NCBI RefSeq assembly: GCF_026210795.1
Contig: NC_089448.1
Span: forward strand, 2,604,001-2,668,000
DNA: 64,000 nt
From: Rhizophagus irregularis
Taxonomy: Eukaryota > Glomeromycota > Glomeromycetes > Glomerales > Glomeraceae
Direction of reading: 5' to 3'
Shown: positions 49,115-61,750 of the stretch, piece by piece
How the letters are laid out: the number at the start of each line of letters is the position of its first letter
How positions within the stretch are numbered: position 1 is the stretch's first letter
Translations under genes and position numbers: made by a program
Notes under the pieces: generated by a model
The model's database searches: none
Told to the model about the DNA's origin: nothing
The model's input: only the letters and a program-made list of their open reading frames with translations

Positions 49115-52005
49115 TATAATACTAATTATTATATATAATATTTAATATTTAATAGTAATAATTTTTTTAGCCAATCAGATTTCAATCAGGTGGGGTGGGA
49201 GTTAAGGCTACTAATTGAGAGAAATCAGCTGATTTCTGGCATGCCTCTTATGGCACTTTTTTTGAATTATGGCTAACATCTTTAATTATAATATTTGCAA
49301 AAGTATTATATATAGTAATTTAAAATTTTTTATATTTTTTGCATATTTGTAAATTTCAATTTACTGAATACCATTTTATTGGCAAATTTTTAAATAGATA
49401 GAATTATTATGATTATAAAGTTCTATTAAATTTATATTTATATTCATTAAATATATTAATTATTCCAATTTTAAAAGTATAAAAAATTTTAAATATAGTC
49501 TTTTTAATTTAATTTCAATTTTTTGGATTAGTATAAGAATTTTTATATATTTAAGTATTATTATCTTATTACTAATATACTAATAAGAGTAGAAAAATTA
49601 GGTCAGCTTTTATTATTCTATATTGATACAATTATTTAGGTATAATTAACTTTCTTCTTATCCTTTTTTAGTATTATAAACCTAAAATTTTATATAAGTT
49701 ATTTGAGATTTTTTAAAGTTTTGTTATAAAAATTTAAAAATTTATATAGTAAGTAGTTTATATTTTAATAAATATGAAGTATAAAAACTATTATTATAAT
49801 TATAAATAATAAAAATCATATAATATTTGTATTATATTAATATATGATGATTTAAATAATTTAGTAAAATAAATTATCTGGATAATTTTATTTACCATTT
49901 ATATATTCTTTAGGATTCTTTTTTACCTTTTAAAATATTATATAATAAATATTATAATTCTATTAATATTATATTTATATTTATATATTTTGATAATTAC
50001 ATTCTACTGGATGGGTAAACTCATAATAATTTATTTGTATAATATATAAATTTAATATCAATAAAGCATATATAAATCATTAAAATATATATATATATAT
50101 ATTTATATTTATAAAATTTATAAAAATTAAAATACAAATAATTTTGATTTTTTTAAATAGTTTTATTTAAGTATAAAGTCAAAAATCATATAATATTTGT
50201 ATTACATTAACATATGTTAATTAGCAAAACAAACTATCTGGATAATTTTGGCCATCATCTGTATATTCTTTATGATTCTTTTCTACCTTTAAATATTATA
50301 TAATAAATATTATAACCTTATTAATCTTATATTTATATTTATAAAAATTAAAATACAAATAATTTTGATTTTTTTGAATAATTTTATTTGAGTAAAAAGT
50401 GATTTATTTAACCAAAATAGTGAAATTATATAGTAAATAAAAAAAATTTTTTTGGGAGTTAATATTATTATAAAAAAAAGTATGCTTTTTTATATGAATA
50501 TTATATTTAGCTTTATAAAGTTGAGATACAACTCATACAAGTAGTTTCATCTTATTTAATAACTTTACTTAGGTTTAAAAGATAATTTTATTTAATTAAA
50601 GTAGTAAAAACTAAAGTTATACATATTTTTATTTAACAAAATAAGTAATTTTATATTAAAACAGTATTAAAAATTAATAAAAGATACTATTAAAAGATAT
50701 TCATTTGTATATTTAAAAAAGAAGGTTTAGTTTAAAAATTCATATAAATGTTTCTGTTTAAAATTTAAAATGTAATGCAAATAAAAATTAAGATGAAAAT
50801 TAAAATTACTGGTAGTAAAAATAAAATTAAAATGATTTATTATAATATTTTCAATACAAGTTAAAGTATATTAAAATTATAATAATTATTACTATTAAAA
50901 AAAAAATAAATGATTACTCTTATTTATAGAATAATAAAGTAACTTAGAGTAATGGTACTGTAGTTTATTAAACCCATCTAAATAATTTTAAATTATACTT
51001 TGTTCTTCATGATGCATATAAATATTAAATAACAATAAAGAGATTTATGTAAACAATAAATTTCAAATCTGTAAAATCTATTCCTCGAATTTCCGATTCA
51101 TGTTTATTTATGGGCAAAGATATTACACTTCGTGAAATGAAAATCAATCTCACCCAATAAATAACAAGGGTAAATGGAAAAAAAAAAAATTATAACATTC
51201 TTTATTTCTTTATTAAAAAAACGACCTGTTTTTTCCCGCTTTCTTTCTGACAATCCTTTCTACATATTCTTTGTGGTTAAATTAAATTGTTTCACTAATG
51301 CATGATATGCAGTCTGTACTATAAAGGAGTAAGGAGTAAGGAGCAAGGACTATTCCTGAAATAAATGGAAGGAGTTTATGCATTAAAACGTAATATAATA
51401 TAATATATCTTACTTAATGTACAATCGCTAAACAACTCCGAATTGCAGATTTACGGTGATTTCTTTTCTGAAGAGTTTGTCGACAACATGTTTGCATAAA
51501 ATATATTTATAAAAAGCTTAGATTGAAAAATGCAGAAAATGAAGCTAATGCAGTGTTGACAAAGATTTTCTCCTGTAAATTTCTTTACATAAAAAACAAC
51601 ATATAAGGAAATAATATTAAGAGAATAATTATTAAAAATCTTACATTACAAATTGCAGTATGATTGTCTTCAATGCCTAACAAGACTAAGAAGAGAGATC
51701 TTTGCGAAGAAATAATTGTTCTTATTTGAAATATTCGTTTAGCCGATAAATATAGATATGATTAACATGGTGTTAGTATTTACGAGCTCGACGATCTTGA
51801 TCGACGTTTACACAATCTATTTTCCCGATTTTTCCATTGTGCATGTGAATCAACTTTGAAAACTTTTGAGAATGTTCTTATTATACGGTTCTCTCGAAGG
51901 AATATTCATTCACTTTCTACCTATCTTCCAATTTCATGATAGCACTTAGTCAAATATTTTTTTTGATCATCTGTTGGAATGGAATAACTTTCGTATTATT
52001 GAATT
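49115..52005. other. Long AT-rich gene desert
   Basis: No gene. A diverged direct duplication: 49813-50120 and 50183-50400 share AATCATATAATATTTGTATT, AAACTATCTGGATAATTTT-like and TATATTCTTTATGATTCTTT wording, about 370 bp apart. 51040-51950 is slightly less AT-rich and may hold old coding DNA, but I recognise nothing. Confidence 0.5.
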
Positions 52006-52011
52006 TTCTTT

Positions 52012-52159
52012 AACCAAGATTCGTAAGTACGAGTACGAATCTTGGTTTTATTTTTGGTTTTTTTTTTATTATTTTGGAACGGTTTACTAACCGTTCCTTT
52101 CTTTTTTTTATAGGTTCGGGTGGACTTCCGACGAATGGAAAAGATTCGTATTGAATCTT
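52012..52159. other. Cluster of perfect hairpins
   Basis: AACCAAGATTCGTA (52012-52025) pairs with TACGAATCTTGGTT (52034-52047); GGAACGGTT (52076-52084) pairs with AACCGTTCC (52089-52097), followed by a T-run; AAGATTC (52141) pairs with GAATCTT (52153). Function unknown; these could be parts of a structured RNA or of a repeat. Confidence 0.7.
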
Positions 52160-53802
52160 AATATTCTTATTGTGAAAGACCTTATTAAATTTTAACGTGT
52201 CTCTAAGATCCTTAATTAAGGATAATTGAGAATTTTCATCATTCTCATGAAGAGAACGTTGATTTTGAGATTCTTATTACGATGAATATCTATGCCAAGA
52301 ATGGTAAAAGATATATATAGATATATATATATAGAATGGAAGCAATAAGTGCTAATAAGTGAAAAAATTTCATTCTTATTTACTTTGCTATAAATCGTAG
52401 AATCACGTGTTGCAACATTTTTATTGAGTCGGGCCCAAGAAGATTAAGAAGTTAAAAGATTATCATATCGAACTACTATAATAGTACTTGCTTGATTTTT
52501 AACAGCTAAAAATATAGCTTTAGCCATGAAACAACATGATCTTTTTTAATCAATATAAATAACAACTGATGAAAAACTAATGTCAAAGATGATTGGCTTA
52601 TTGAACAAAAGCCAAAAAAAGAACCAAAAAAAAGATGCAACCCCCAAAATTTTATTAATAGAAAGTGCTCTGTCATTTGGTGATGCGTGCTGATCATGAC
52701 AGGATTGGGCATTTACAAAGAGAGTTTTTTAAAAAAAATATATATATTTGTATAAATTATTTAAATTATAACATTTATTCTTGATCGGGAATATATAATA
52801 AAATAAAATAAAAAAAAAAGATTCTGGAATCTGGACATTTGCTTTTTTTTAATATTAATATTTAAATATTATATATTTAAATATTATATGGTAAATTCTT
52901 TATAAATTTAGAAATTTATGCGCCCTTCGACCTTATCGAAGACATATCAGATATCATCTTTTGAAATGACGTATTTGTTTTCTTTAAAATAATGCATGTT
53001 TTAATGCATATAATATCATCCAATATGAAACGATAATCAATACCCTTATCTTTATAAAAAGAAAATAGATTGAATAAGATTGAATAAAGTATAATTCAAT
53101 GAATTTTAAAGTTTACGCTAACCAAGTTTATTTTAACAAAAATGCATGGCGGATACGCACGATATAAAAATCCGTTCGAGTAAAAATTTCTTAAATCACT
53201 TGTGTGCTAAATCCTTACAGATAACGCACAGATTTCGCATTAAAAGAAATCAACTTACGTAAAAGGTGAATTAAAATTTTCGGACTCTTGATAAACGATT
53301 GACATATCCTTTTTAAGTAAATCAATCAACCTTATGTTAGAAGTCAAGTAACCATGCTTAAATCATTTTTAGTAAAACTTTCAAATTTTACTAAATTTAT
53401 TTATATGTTGTACTATGAAAAAATTTAGAAATTATTTACATTTTTCCATTTTATACAGCGAAAATTTACTTTTTATAATAATAAATCTAGGTTAACTTTT
53501 ATTAATTGTTCTATTAAACATTACAAAAATAGACATCAAAAAAGAACTTCCAAACATTCTCCCTCGCTCGTCTTAATATTATTTATATTAATATTATTTG
53601 ATTTTAAATATTATATATAAATAAATCAGGATTTTGATCAGGAAGTATGTGGCTTCAAAACTGTTATAAATAGGATACTATCCCCCTTTTTGTTACCGCT
53701 TCTTTTTTAAAAAAAATTTTGAAAAAAAAAACTAAATTTTTTTTTTTGTTTCTATTTTAAATTATTCAAACATTTTCGGCCTTACTTTATTATTTAACAA
53801 AT
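52160..53802. other. AT-rich intergenic region
   Basis: No gene recognised. The last few hundred bases are upstream of the 53803 gene and include a T-rich tract (53700-53760). Confidence 0.5.
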
Positions 53803-55208
53803 ATGATTTCTTCTGAAGGCTCTTCAAGACGCTCTTCTATTCCTTGTGTCCCTGTTAATTACAAAGGTTCTAAACGTCAAAAGGCTGGAAATTCTCTTAT
53901 TCCACGTTTTATGTTTAAACAGGCCAAACCTGCTATTGACTATTTTAGTTTAAAGAAAGATAGCGCCAAAACTAAAAAGTCAGTTTCATATTCTCCAACA
54001 GTCTATTGTGAACCATTAAAAATTAAAGGGTCTTATATCTCACGCAAAGCAGCAAAAAAAGTTGAATCTCTACTTTCTAACTTTCAAGACAAACCACGAC
54101 AAAAGAATGTTACTTTACCTGGAAAATCAAAAATTCCGGTACCTAAAAAAACGAATGTTTCAACCCCTTTAACTACTACTACGACGCGTACTTCTCATAG
54201 AAATTGTACTACCTGTTCTCATAGAGCTAGTAGTCTTAAAAATACAGTTAATACGGTTAAAAAAAAGAATTCACGTGTACGTTTTAATTTAACTAAAGAT
54301 AATCAAGATAATCAAGATAATCAAGTAGACTATTCGACTTCTACTTCAATCAAAAAACCACTTCAGAACTTATTTAAAAAAAGGGTTTCTCCATTACCTT
54401 TAATTAAAAGCGATGATTTATCGCCTAATTCTAATTCACATAAGGAAAATACGGTTTCTCCGTTACAAAAACCATCTACTCCTACTTTAATTAAGAACGA
54501 TGATTTATCACCTACTTCTGATTTATATAAGGAAAACACGGTTTCTCCATTACAAAAACCATCTACCCCTACTTTAATTAAGAACGATGATTTATCACCT
54601 ACTTTTAATTCACATAATGTTTCTCCATTACAATCATATACTCCTACTTCACCTGAAACAAATGACCTAGTATTTGTTTGCACTCCTACTTTAATTAAAA
54701 GCGATGATTTATCACCACCTACTTCTAATTCACATAAAGAAACAAATGATTTAGTATTTATATGCACCCCTACTTTAATTAAAAGCGATGATTTATCACC
54801 ACCTACTTCTAATTCACATGAAAAAAATGATCTAGTGTTAGTATGCTCTTCTTTAAAAATTAAATATACTTCCTTGAAAATTAAACCTGAAGCATCAATT
54901 TCAATTACTCATAGTAATGTTGAAGTTTCAACAACTTCTATTATTAAACCGGAACTTGCATCCATCTTACTTTATAAAGCAGAAAAAGATTTATCAAGTA
55001 CTAAGCAACAAGCTGATGAGAATGTTGAAAATGGTAAGTAAAAAAATTTATCGATCTCAAAGTCTATTAATATTAATACTTATAAATGTGAATATTAATA
55101 ATGCATTTTATATTTTTCTTTTCTTTAGCTCCAACTTTAGTTGGCAATGTTTGTAAAAATATCGTGCGATTTAGTAATTTTATTTCCAAAATTAAGACAT
55201 TAGTTTAG
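53803..55208 (+). CDS. Ser/Thr/Lys-rich disordered protein with internal repeats, 2 exons
   Basis: Exon 1, 53803-55033, and exon 2, 55129-55208, join at GTAAGT..TTTAG in frame (436 aa). Begins MISSEGSSRRSSIPCVPVNY; a basic first third (KKTNVSTPLTTTTTRTSHRN) with a CTTCSH stretch; then, from about 54390 to 54830, five or so repeats of the phrase TPTLIKNDDLSPTSN, some preceded by ENTVSPLQKPS and others by NDLVFVC. Exon 2 adds APTLVGNVCKNIVRFSNFIS and ends KIKTLV. No signal peptide, membrane segment or known domain. The many SP/TP sites and DDLSP repeats suggest a phosphorylated nuclear or cytoskeletal protein, but that is a guess. Downstream, 510 bp away, is the Dap1-like gene on the same strand. 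Confidence 0.75.
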
Positions 55209-55717
55209 TTATATTTTAATCTTCATTTTATAATGTAAATAATTTGATAAATTAATTTCAAATGACGTTCAATGTAAATAATAATTTAGTATGAAAAGAT
55301 AACTTTTTCATTATTAATATATATTTTTAGTTTATTTTAATCACAAAAAAAAAGACATTATAGTAATAGTGTTTACTTCAAAAAAAAAAGACATTTTTTA
55401 TAGTAAAAGTTGGATTACACAAAAAAAGAGACATTTTTTTTATAAAATGGTTTATTTGGAATTAATAAAAGGGTTTTATTGTTTCTAATTCTGTTTATGT
55501 TTAGCTTACATTTTGAAATTTCTATAAAGCGTTATATTAAAGAATCACCAATTTAGTTTTAATATCACCCATGTGATGAACAAATCAAGAATTTTTCCGT
55601 ATTTAGTGCCTCCGTGACAACAAGGGCTAGAAAATCATCGGATTTATAAAAAACCGCGGGTTAAGAGACTAATTTTTTTGGTTTTTTTTTAGAACAAACT
55701 TTTTAAATTCAGCGAAA
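55209..55717. other. Intergenic between two plus-strand genes
   Basis: AT-rich; three short repeats of AAAAAAAAGACATT at about 55347, 55382 and 55422. The promoter of the Dap1-like gene should be here. Confidence 0.45.
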
Positions 55718-56419
55718 ATGAAGTAAATATTTAAATATGATAGTAATCGAAAACTAATTTTATATTAATATTTATTGTTTATAATTTTTATTTCTTAAAA
55801 AAAGTTTTAACCCATCATCGGTTAGCCCTCCTAATAAAAAATTAGATCCTCCAAAAGATACTCCAATTACTTCAGAAGAGCTCGCAAAGGTATTTTGTTC
55901 ATTTCACTTCATTTAAAATAATAAAATAATTTCTTCATTTATATTGTATCAATTTTTTAAAAATCATTATTATAAAATTATTAATAGTACGACGGTTCAG
56001 ACACAAATCTTCCAATTTATCTTGCTGTTAAAGGAACGGTATTTGATGTTAGCGATAAACGTGATATGTATGGACCAAGTGGTAGTTACCATCTCTTTGC
56101 AGGGAAAGATGCTTCTAAAGTATGTATATTTCCAAAATTTTTTAATTAAGCATTATATTTAAGCGATATAAATCAAAATTTTTTTTTTTTTTTTTTTTAG
56201 GGATTGGGTATGAGTTCTTTGAATTTAGAAGATGCTATTGCAGATTATAGTAAATTAGACGAATCTCAAGTAAGTTTATATAAACCAGAATTTTAATTTT
56301 ACTACTTGGTATTTTAAATTCTTTTTTTAAAAAAAAATTTTCTACTACAGTTGAAGGTTTTGAACGATTGGTATGATTTCTTTAAAGCCCGATATAATAT
56401 TGTAGGCAAAGTTGTGTGA
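55718..56419 (+). CDS. DAP1: Dap1/MAPR cytochrome-b5-like heme-binding protein, 5 exons
   Basis: Exons 55718-55722 (tentative), 55805-55889, 55988-56119, 56201-56269 and 56351-56419 keep one frame (119 aa). The protein reads PPKDTPITSEELAK, YDGSDTNLPIYLAVKGTVFD, VSDKRDMYGPSGSYHLFAGK, DASKGLGMSSLN and a final WYDFFKARYNIVGKVV. The FDVS..RDMYGPSGSYHLFAGKDAS motif with its two Tyr is the heme-binding part of membrane-associated progesterone receptor (MAPR) proteins; in yeast Dap1 binds heme and supports the P450 Erg11 in sterol synthesis. Unlike animal PGRMC1 no membrane segment is seen, but the very short first exon (ATG at 55718) is only one choice: a different 5' exon could add one. Confidence 0.88.
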
Positions 56420-56767
56420 TTATCATTTGTGATCTTAATCGGTTAAACATCTATTTTATTTTTGTATAAATACTGCTATATGTAGTTTCCCTTTTTTTTA
56501 CGAAATAAATTATCAACTTGTTTAAATTTTATAATTTTAAGTTATTTTATTATTTATAAAATTAAAAAGTAGGTTTGACGGATTACCAAATTATTGTCAA
56601 ACATAATGTCTTGGCGTTGTAAATATTTTAAAATTAAAAGTAAAAAGAAAAAAAGTAAAAATAACTCTATGAAATTTTGACAATGAATGTCTAATTCTAA
56701 CAAATATAACAAATTCAATCTCATCAATACTGAAAAAGTTCATTAATCAGTCGAAAGAATCCTTTAT
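56420..56767. other. Spacer between convergent genes
   Basis: AT-rich 3' flanks of the Dap1-like (+) and SERRATE (-) genes. Nothing else. Confidence 0.5.
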
Positions 56768-59700
56768 TTAATACTTGATTTCAATATCACCTTCAGCGGG
56801 AGCATCCAAATCAACATAAGATTTTACTTGACGTGGATCGGAGCTTTCGCTGTAAAAATAAATAAATAAATAAATTAATAAATAAATTTTATGTAAGGAA
56901 TGATATAAAGTAAATCATAAATTTAACAGTAAAGTTATTTTCATTTACTTTGGTCGTGTTCGAGATAATTGTTTACGACTATTTTTTTGTCCTCGTTCAC
57001 GTCCATCTTCTCTTGCATCAAAACCAATTCTTGGGATCTGATCATGAGGTGTTCCAGCGGCAGCACCAACAATCGGAAAGTTAAATCCCATAAATGGTGG
57101 TGGTGGGGCGTTGGTCATAACTGAGAACGGATTTGTTGGAATAGGAGTTACATTTTGAGGAACATTCAATGCCGCTGTCGGATTAGGTGGCGTGGTTGGA
57201 AGTAGATGATTTGGATCAAGTACATAGTTATTAAAGAATTTTGTCTATAACAAAAATATTTTTTAGTATTTATTTAGTATTTATTACAAAATGATGCAGA
57301 TGACAAATTAAAAAAAACCTCACATCATTCGAAGTGATTTCAACAGTTTCGTGATGCTTATAATCAATATGTTTCTTAACAAAATCGGATCCTTTGAATA
57401 ATTTGCCGCAAAGTTTACATTTAAACTTGCGTTGAGGATCTACTTCGACGACGTGTTCTTGATAAAATTTTTCTAAAACTCTTAATGACAATAAAAAAAA
57501 TATTATTATAACTCTGCGTATGCTCTGCATAAATACCAATTATAAAAAAAACATACTTTTGGAGGCTAATTCCTCCATGTTTCTCAATTTCATTCTCAAA
57601 TTTCCAGGGCTCGGTCTTATAGGCTATTTTATGGTCTAAAGTCTTTAACCACTGAGTAGCTTTTTTGAAAAAATGCAAAGAAGAAAAATCCTTAATGTAG
57701 TTTAAATGTTGTTACTGATATAAAAAATTAACAACTTACAATTAACTTGTTTTTCTTTGTTTTTGTTAACAGAAGTCTTTCCTTCGCCACCTAGCACGCC
57801 TCTAAGGTGACGACCTGGACATTTTCTTGCAAGTTCTTCAACAGAATCAGATTCACTGCCACAATAATAGCAGAACATATGTGTACGACGCAAATATTCA
57901 ATGTGAAAATCCAATAATCTCTTAACCTAAATTTGAATAAAATTTTCATGTTAAAAACAATTTCCATTTCGATCAAAAATAAAAAAACAACTAACATCAT
58001 CTGCTTCGTCACGATCTTGACTATTATCAAATTGAGCAAGCCTTGTTCTAATTTCTGTGCTTCCTTCAAATCCACCATCAATATCATTATCCAATTTATC
58101 ACAAAGTTTCTGAATTTGATTCAAATCTTTTTTCAATCGTTCAATGCTACTAGCAACATCGGGAGTAATTCTATTACGAACAGGACCGGTTTGATTCTTA
58201 TGACGAGCAAGATAAAAAACAAATTCATCAATCTATTGAGAACAATAAGAAGAAAAAATTTAGTGAAAATGTATTAATTGATAATTGCACATGTATTAAA
58301 TATACCTTTTGTTCATTTAGTTTATCATATGCACTGTCCATGTCGGTTCCTTCTTTAAAAACGATCCAACCCAAACGATGAAACTTCTTCTGAGGATTAG
58401 GTTCAGATAATGCGAGATACTGAAAACCTTCAATCGTCTTGCACATCTTTTATATAAAAGTATTGTATAATTCGTGTTAAAAATTTACAATTGATATTTT
58501 ATTTTAAAAATACATACTTCTTCTATTTTTTGTCTTGAAATATTCGGTGAAACACTCTTTATGAAAAGCCTGTTTGAATCTTCATCCGGATCTTTAGTTT
58601 CAACTTTCACGCCATCTGTCAATATTATAATAATTAATAATGGAAAGAATCCTTTTTTTTAAAAAAAAAAAAGAAAAAAAAATTTGACAAACCCTCTTGC
58701 TTGACACTATCCTCAGATGCATCATTGTTAATTTTATCAAGTAAACCTTCTTTCAAATCTGAAATAAATTGTTTATATAAATCTTTCTTCAGTTCTTTTG
58801 TCACAATAGCTCTCTCTTGTATATATTTTGGATGATATTTTTCAAGGAACCATTCTTCCTTTTTATGTGATTCAAAGAAAGTTTTTAATTGCTTAAGAGC
58901 AAAAGCTTCCTTATATTCATTATATTTTTTGTGCAATTCTTCATCGGAAAGGCGATTTTTTGGATTTGAATGTTGCATAAATTCAGAATAATATTTGAAT
59001 GTTACCAAAAAATCCAATTGATCTGGGTCCTTTGGTGTTTCTTGCCTATAAATTTAAATATTATAAATAAAAAAAAAAAATCATATTTAAAATGAAACAG
59101 CTAATTCGCCACTATATTATCTTGCCTTGGACCTGACCAATCCATTGGCATCATAGGCGCACCAGGGGGTAAAATCTGAGGATTTGGACCAACGCTGAAA
59201 CCTATAATTTTAAATATAAAAATTTCAAAAAAGAAAAAAAAAATCATTATTAATTATTACTTTATACATTGATAGAAAACTGGGCAAAACACTTACCGAT
59301 TGGCATTACTGGAAATCCAGGTGGAGGGAAACGAATATCCCCTGGCCTTCCAACATACCTAGGAGCAGGTGTATATCCATCCTTATCGTAATTGGGAATA
59401 TAATGATCACCACCATCTGACGGTTGTCTTCTTGGGTCAGGGGAAATCGAACGCCTTCTTTTTGAGCGGCGATCTAAATAGGAAAAAAAATCATTGTCAG
59501 TGAGTTAACTAGTACTTTTTTTTTTTAAAAAAAAATATTTTTATGATTAGACAAGTTACCATTATTTCGATCTTCGGGAGAAGAATTACTATCTCTTTTG
59601 CGTCTATCAACATAATTACCACGATCCCTATTTCGATCTCGGTCTCGATCTCGATCACGGAAGTCACGAACCTCGCGATCTCTTTCACGGTCTCTTTCAC

Positions 59701-59821
59701 GAAGGTCACGGTCACGAATATCTCTGCGATCAACACTGTTTCTACGTTCGCTTGTGAATTTATCACGAGAATGATGAGGCCCTTCGTCATCGGACTGATC
59801 CATTCGACGTTTAGAATTCAT
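56768..59821 (-). CDS. ARS2: SERRATE/ARS2 RNA effector protein, multi-exon
   Basis: Nuclear adaptor that links the cap-binding complex to RNA processing and decay. ATG at 59821 (MNSKRRMDQSDDEG); N-terminal Arg/Asp/Glu-rich tract (DRDLRERDRERDREVRDFRD); a Pro-rich block (YVGRPGDIRFPPPGFPVMPI); the SERRATE/ARS2 N-terminal domain (LDFLVTFKYYSEFMQHSNPK, HKKEEWFLEKYHPKYIQERA); an RRM-like part (SNRLFIKSVSPNISRQKIEE, FHRLGWIVFKEG); a helical part (LLDFHIEYLRRTHMFCYYCG); the C2H2 finger (FKCKLCGKLFKGSDFVKKHI then DYKHHE); a Pro/Asn-rich tail (MTNAPPPPFMGFNFPIVGAA); and the conserved end SYVDLDAPAEGD with stop at 56768-56770. At least nine introns with GT..AG ends. The order and the YVDLDAP end are specific to this family. 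Confidence 0.95.
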
Positions 59822-60666
59822 CTTTGACTAACGTTGTTTATGATAAGAGCTCTAAATTCGATAAAAGGGCGTAAGGATTTGTTGTAGAACAAAGGTAATC
59901 TGTTCTACATCAAAAAATAATAAAGAACGATCCCAAAGGTCAAAAAAAGAGCGAAAATTTGGTGAGATTCATGCTTTGTGTGTTTCTTCAAGAAAATTTT
60001 TTTTTTAACTTGAAGGTAGATGGTTTTTCAATAATTGGTTTATGCATCATGTGAGAAAAATGGAAGGAAAGTTTATAAAAAGAATGGGAAACAAAAAGAA
60101 AATAATACAAAACTATATACAAGTTTATAAACAATTAGTTTTTTAGTTATATCAGTTTTTTAACTAGAAAGATTATAAGAGAAAGTAAAAAGTTTCTCAA
60201 ACAAGAAAATGAAGCAAAATTCCAAGTATTTTGTATATTTTCGATAATGTAGTTTTTTAAAAAGTACCGAGATATGTGTCCTTGATTAGTTTAGTTTATT
60301 ATTTAAAAGAGTTTCAAACAAGCAAATAATGCGTTTAATAGTTAACTGCTTTTTATTTTACACTACTTAAAGGTTCTCAGCGAAGATAAGCTTTTACGCT
60401 GCTGAGAACGTAGATGGACTCACTCACCAGATCTGTGTCGAAGTCAAACTAGTCGACTCTTTTCTTAATGTAATTTCCCCATTATAATATTTTATATATG
60501 ATTACTAATAACATGTGACTATGAAGTTTCCACGTGACTATTACTCATGTGGTTCCAAATTTAAGGTACCTGACAAATATGACGAAGTTTTTTACCTTAA
60601 CTCTTTCCTTTTAGCAAATATTAAGAATAAAAATATATAAATATAAAAATATATAAATATATAAAT
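59822..60666. promoter_or_regulatory. Divergent intergenic region (SERRATE / SKP1)
   Basis: 845 bp between two divergent start codons, so both promoters lie here. A near-perfect hairpin (GTTCTCAGC at 60373-60381 with GCTGAGAAC at 60401-60409) stands out. AATATATAAATATAAAAATA repeats precede the SKP1 ATG. No factor sites assigned. Confidence 0.45.
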
Positions 60667-61334
60667 ATGTCAACAATTGAACAAAAAAAAGTTAAATTAA
60701 CTTCTTCCGAGGGAACGGAATTTCAAGTTGAAAGAAGTGTAGCAGAGAGATCAGTATTATTGAAAAATATGTTGGAAGATGTTGGAGAAAATGATATGGG
60801 TAAGCATTTAAAAATTCTTTCTAGTTGTAGACTGATAGTAAAAAAATGCTAACATTACAATTTATGTTTAACTTGTTTGTTACTAACGTAATAATAGCAA
60901 TACCTCTTCCAAATGTGACTGGTCCCATTCTTACCAAAGTAATTGATTATTGTACACATCACCGTAATGATCCAATACAAAATCATGATGATGACCTCAA
61001 AAAAACTTCTGAAGATATTGACGATTGGGATGCAGAGTTCTGTAAAGTGGATCAAGGAACACTATTTGAATTAATTTTGGTAAATAAAATAATTTACATA
61101 TATAAAAAATATATTTATTCAAGAATTATTAACGAATAAAATTATTATTGATAAAAGGCTGCCAATTATCTCGATATCAAACCTCTTCTTGATCTTACTT
61201 GTAAAACGGTTGCTAATATGATTAAAAACAAATCTCCTGAGGAAATCCGTGCAACATTCAATATTACAAATGACTTTACTCCTGAAGAAGAAGAACAAGT
61301 TAGAAAAGAAAATGAATGGTGTGAAGAACGATAA
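60667..61334 (+). CDS. SKP1: SKP1, SCF ubiquitin ligase adaptor, 3 exons
   Basis: Exons 60667-60799, 60898-61079 and 61158-61334 make 163 aa, the usual SKP1 length. [20 protein letters not shown] and the BTB/POZ-like fold ([20 protein letters not shown]) bind cullin 1; after a short acidic linker ([20 protein letters not shown]) come [58 protein letters not shown] and a C-terminus ENEWCEER, the F-box-binding helices. SKP1 bridges cullin to F-box proteins in SCF complexes in the nucleus and cytoplasm. It is divergent to SERRATE. Confidence 0.97.
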
Positions 61335-61750
61335 TTAACTTGTCATTAATACATTTCTTCTTTTTATATTTCTTTTCTTTTCTATTTGCAGAATCTTTTG
61401 ATTGTAAATGATGCTATTAGAGAAGTCAATTTTATTATTTATCTTATTTTTTTTTTATCTTTATTATAGTAGTAATATAAACAATATCTTCCATAGTATC
61501 ATAATCATTAACATTGTAATTTGTAAAAAAAAACCCTCAATAATATTATAATATCATTTTCAAATGAATGAAATTATTGTTATATTATTTGAATAATTAT
61601 GGAAACCAAAAAATTACATCATAAAATAAATTCTGATTTATTTATTATCTATAAAATACAGCAAATTATCAACATCTTATGTTACTCTTCAAAGCTTTCA
61701 CACCACTCGTGATTAAATTCAAATCATACGTACTATATTATACTATTAAT
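61335..61750. other. 3' flank of SKP1
   Basis: AT-rich; no gene recognised. Confidence 0.45.

Noticed and set aside
52506-52712. 68-codon minus-strand frame
   Set aside because: No similarity, AT-rich, no splice or promoter context.
54363-54767. Minus-strand frame over the TPTLIK repeats
   Set aside because: Open only because the repeat is open on both strands; the plus-strand gene has a start, splice junction and stop.
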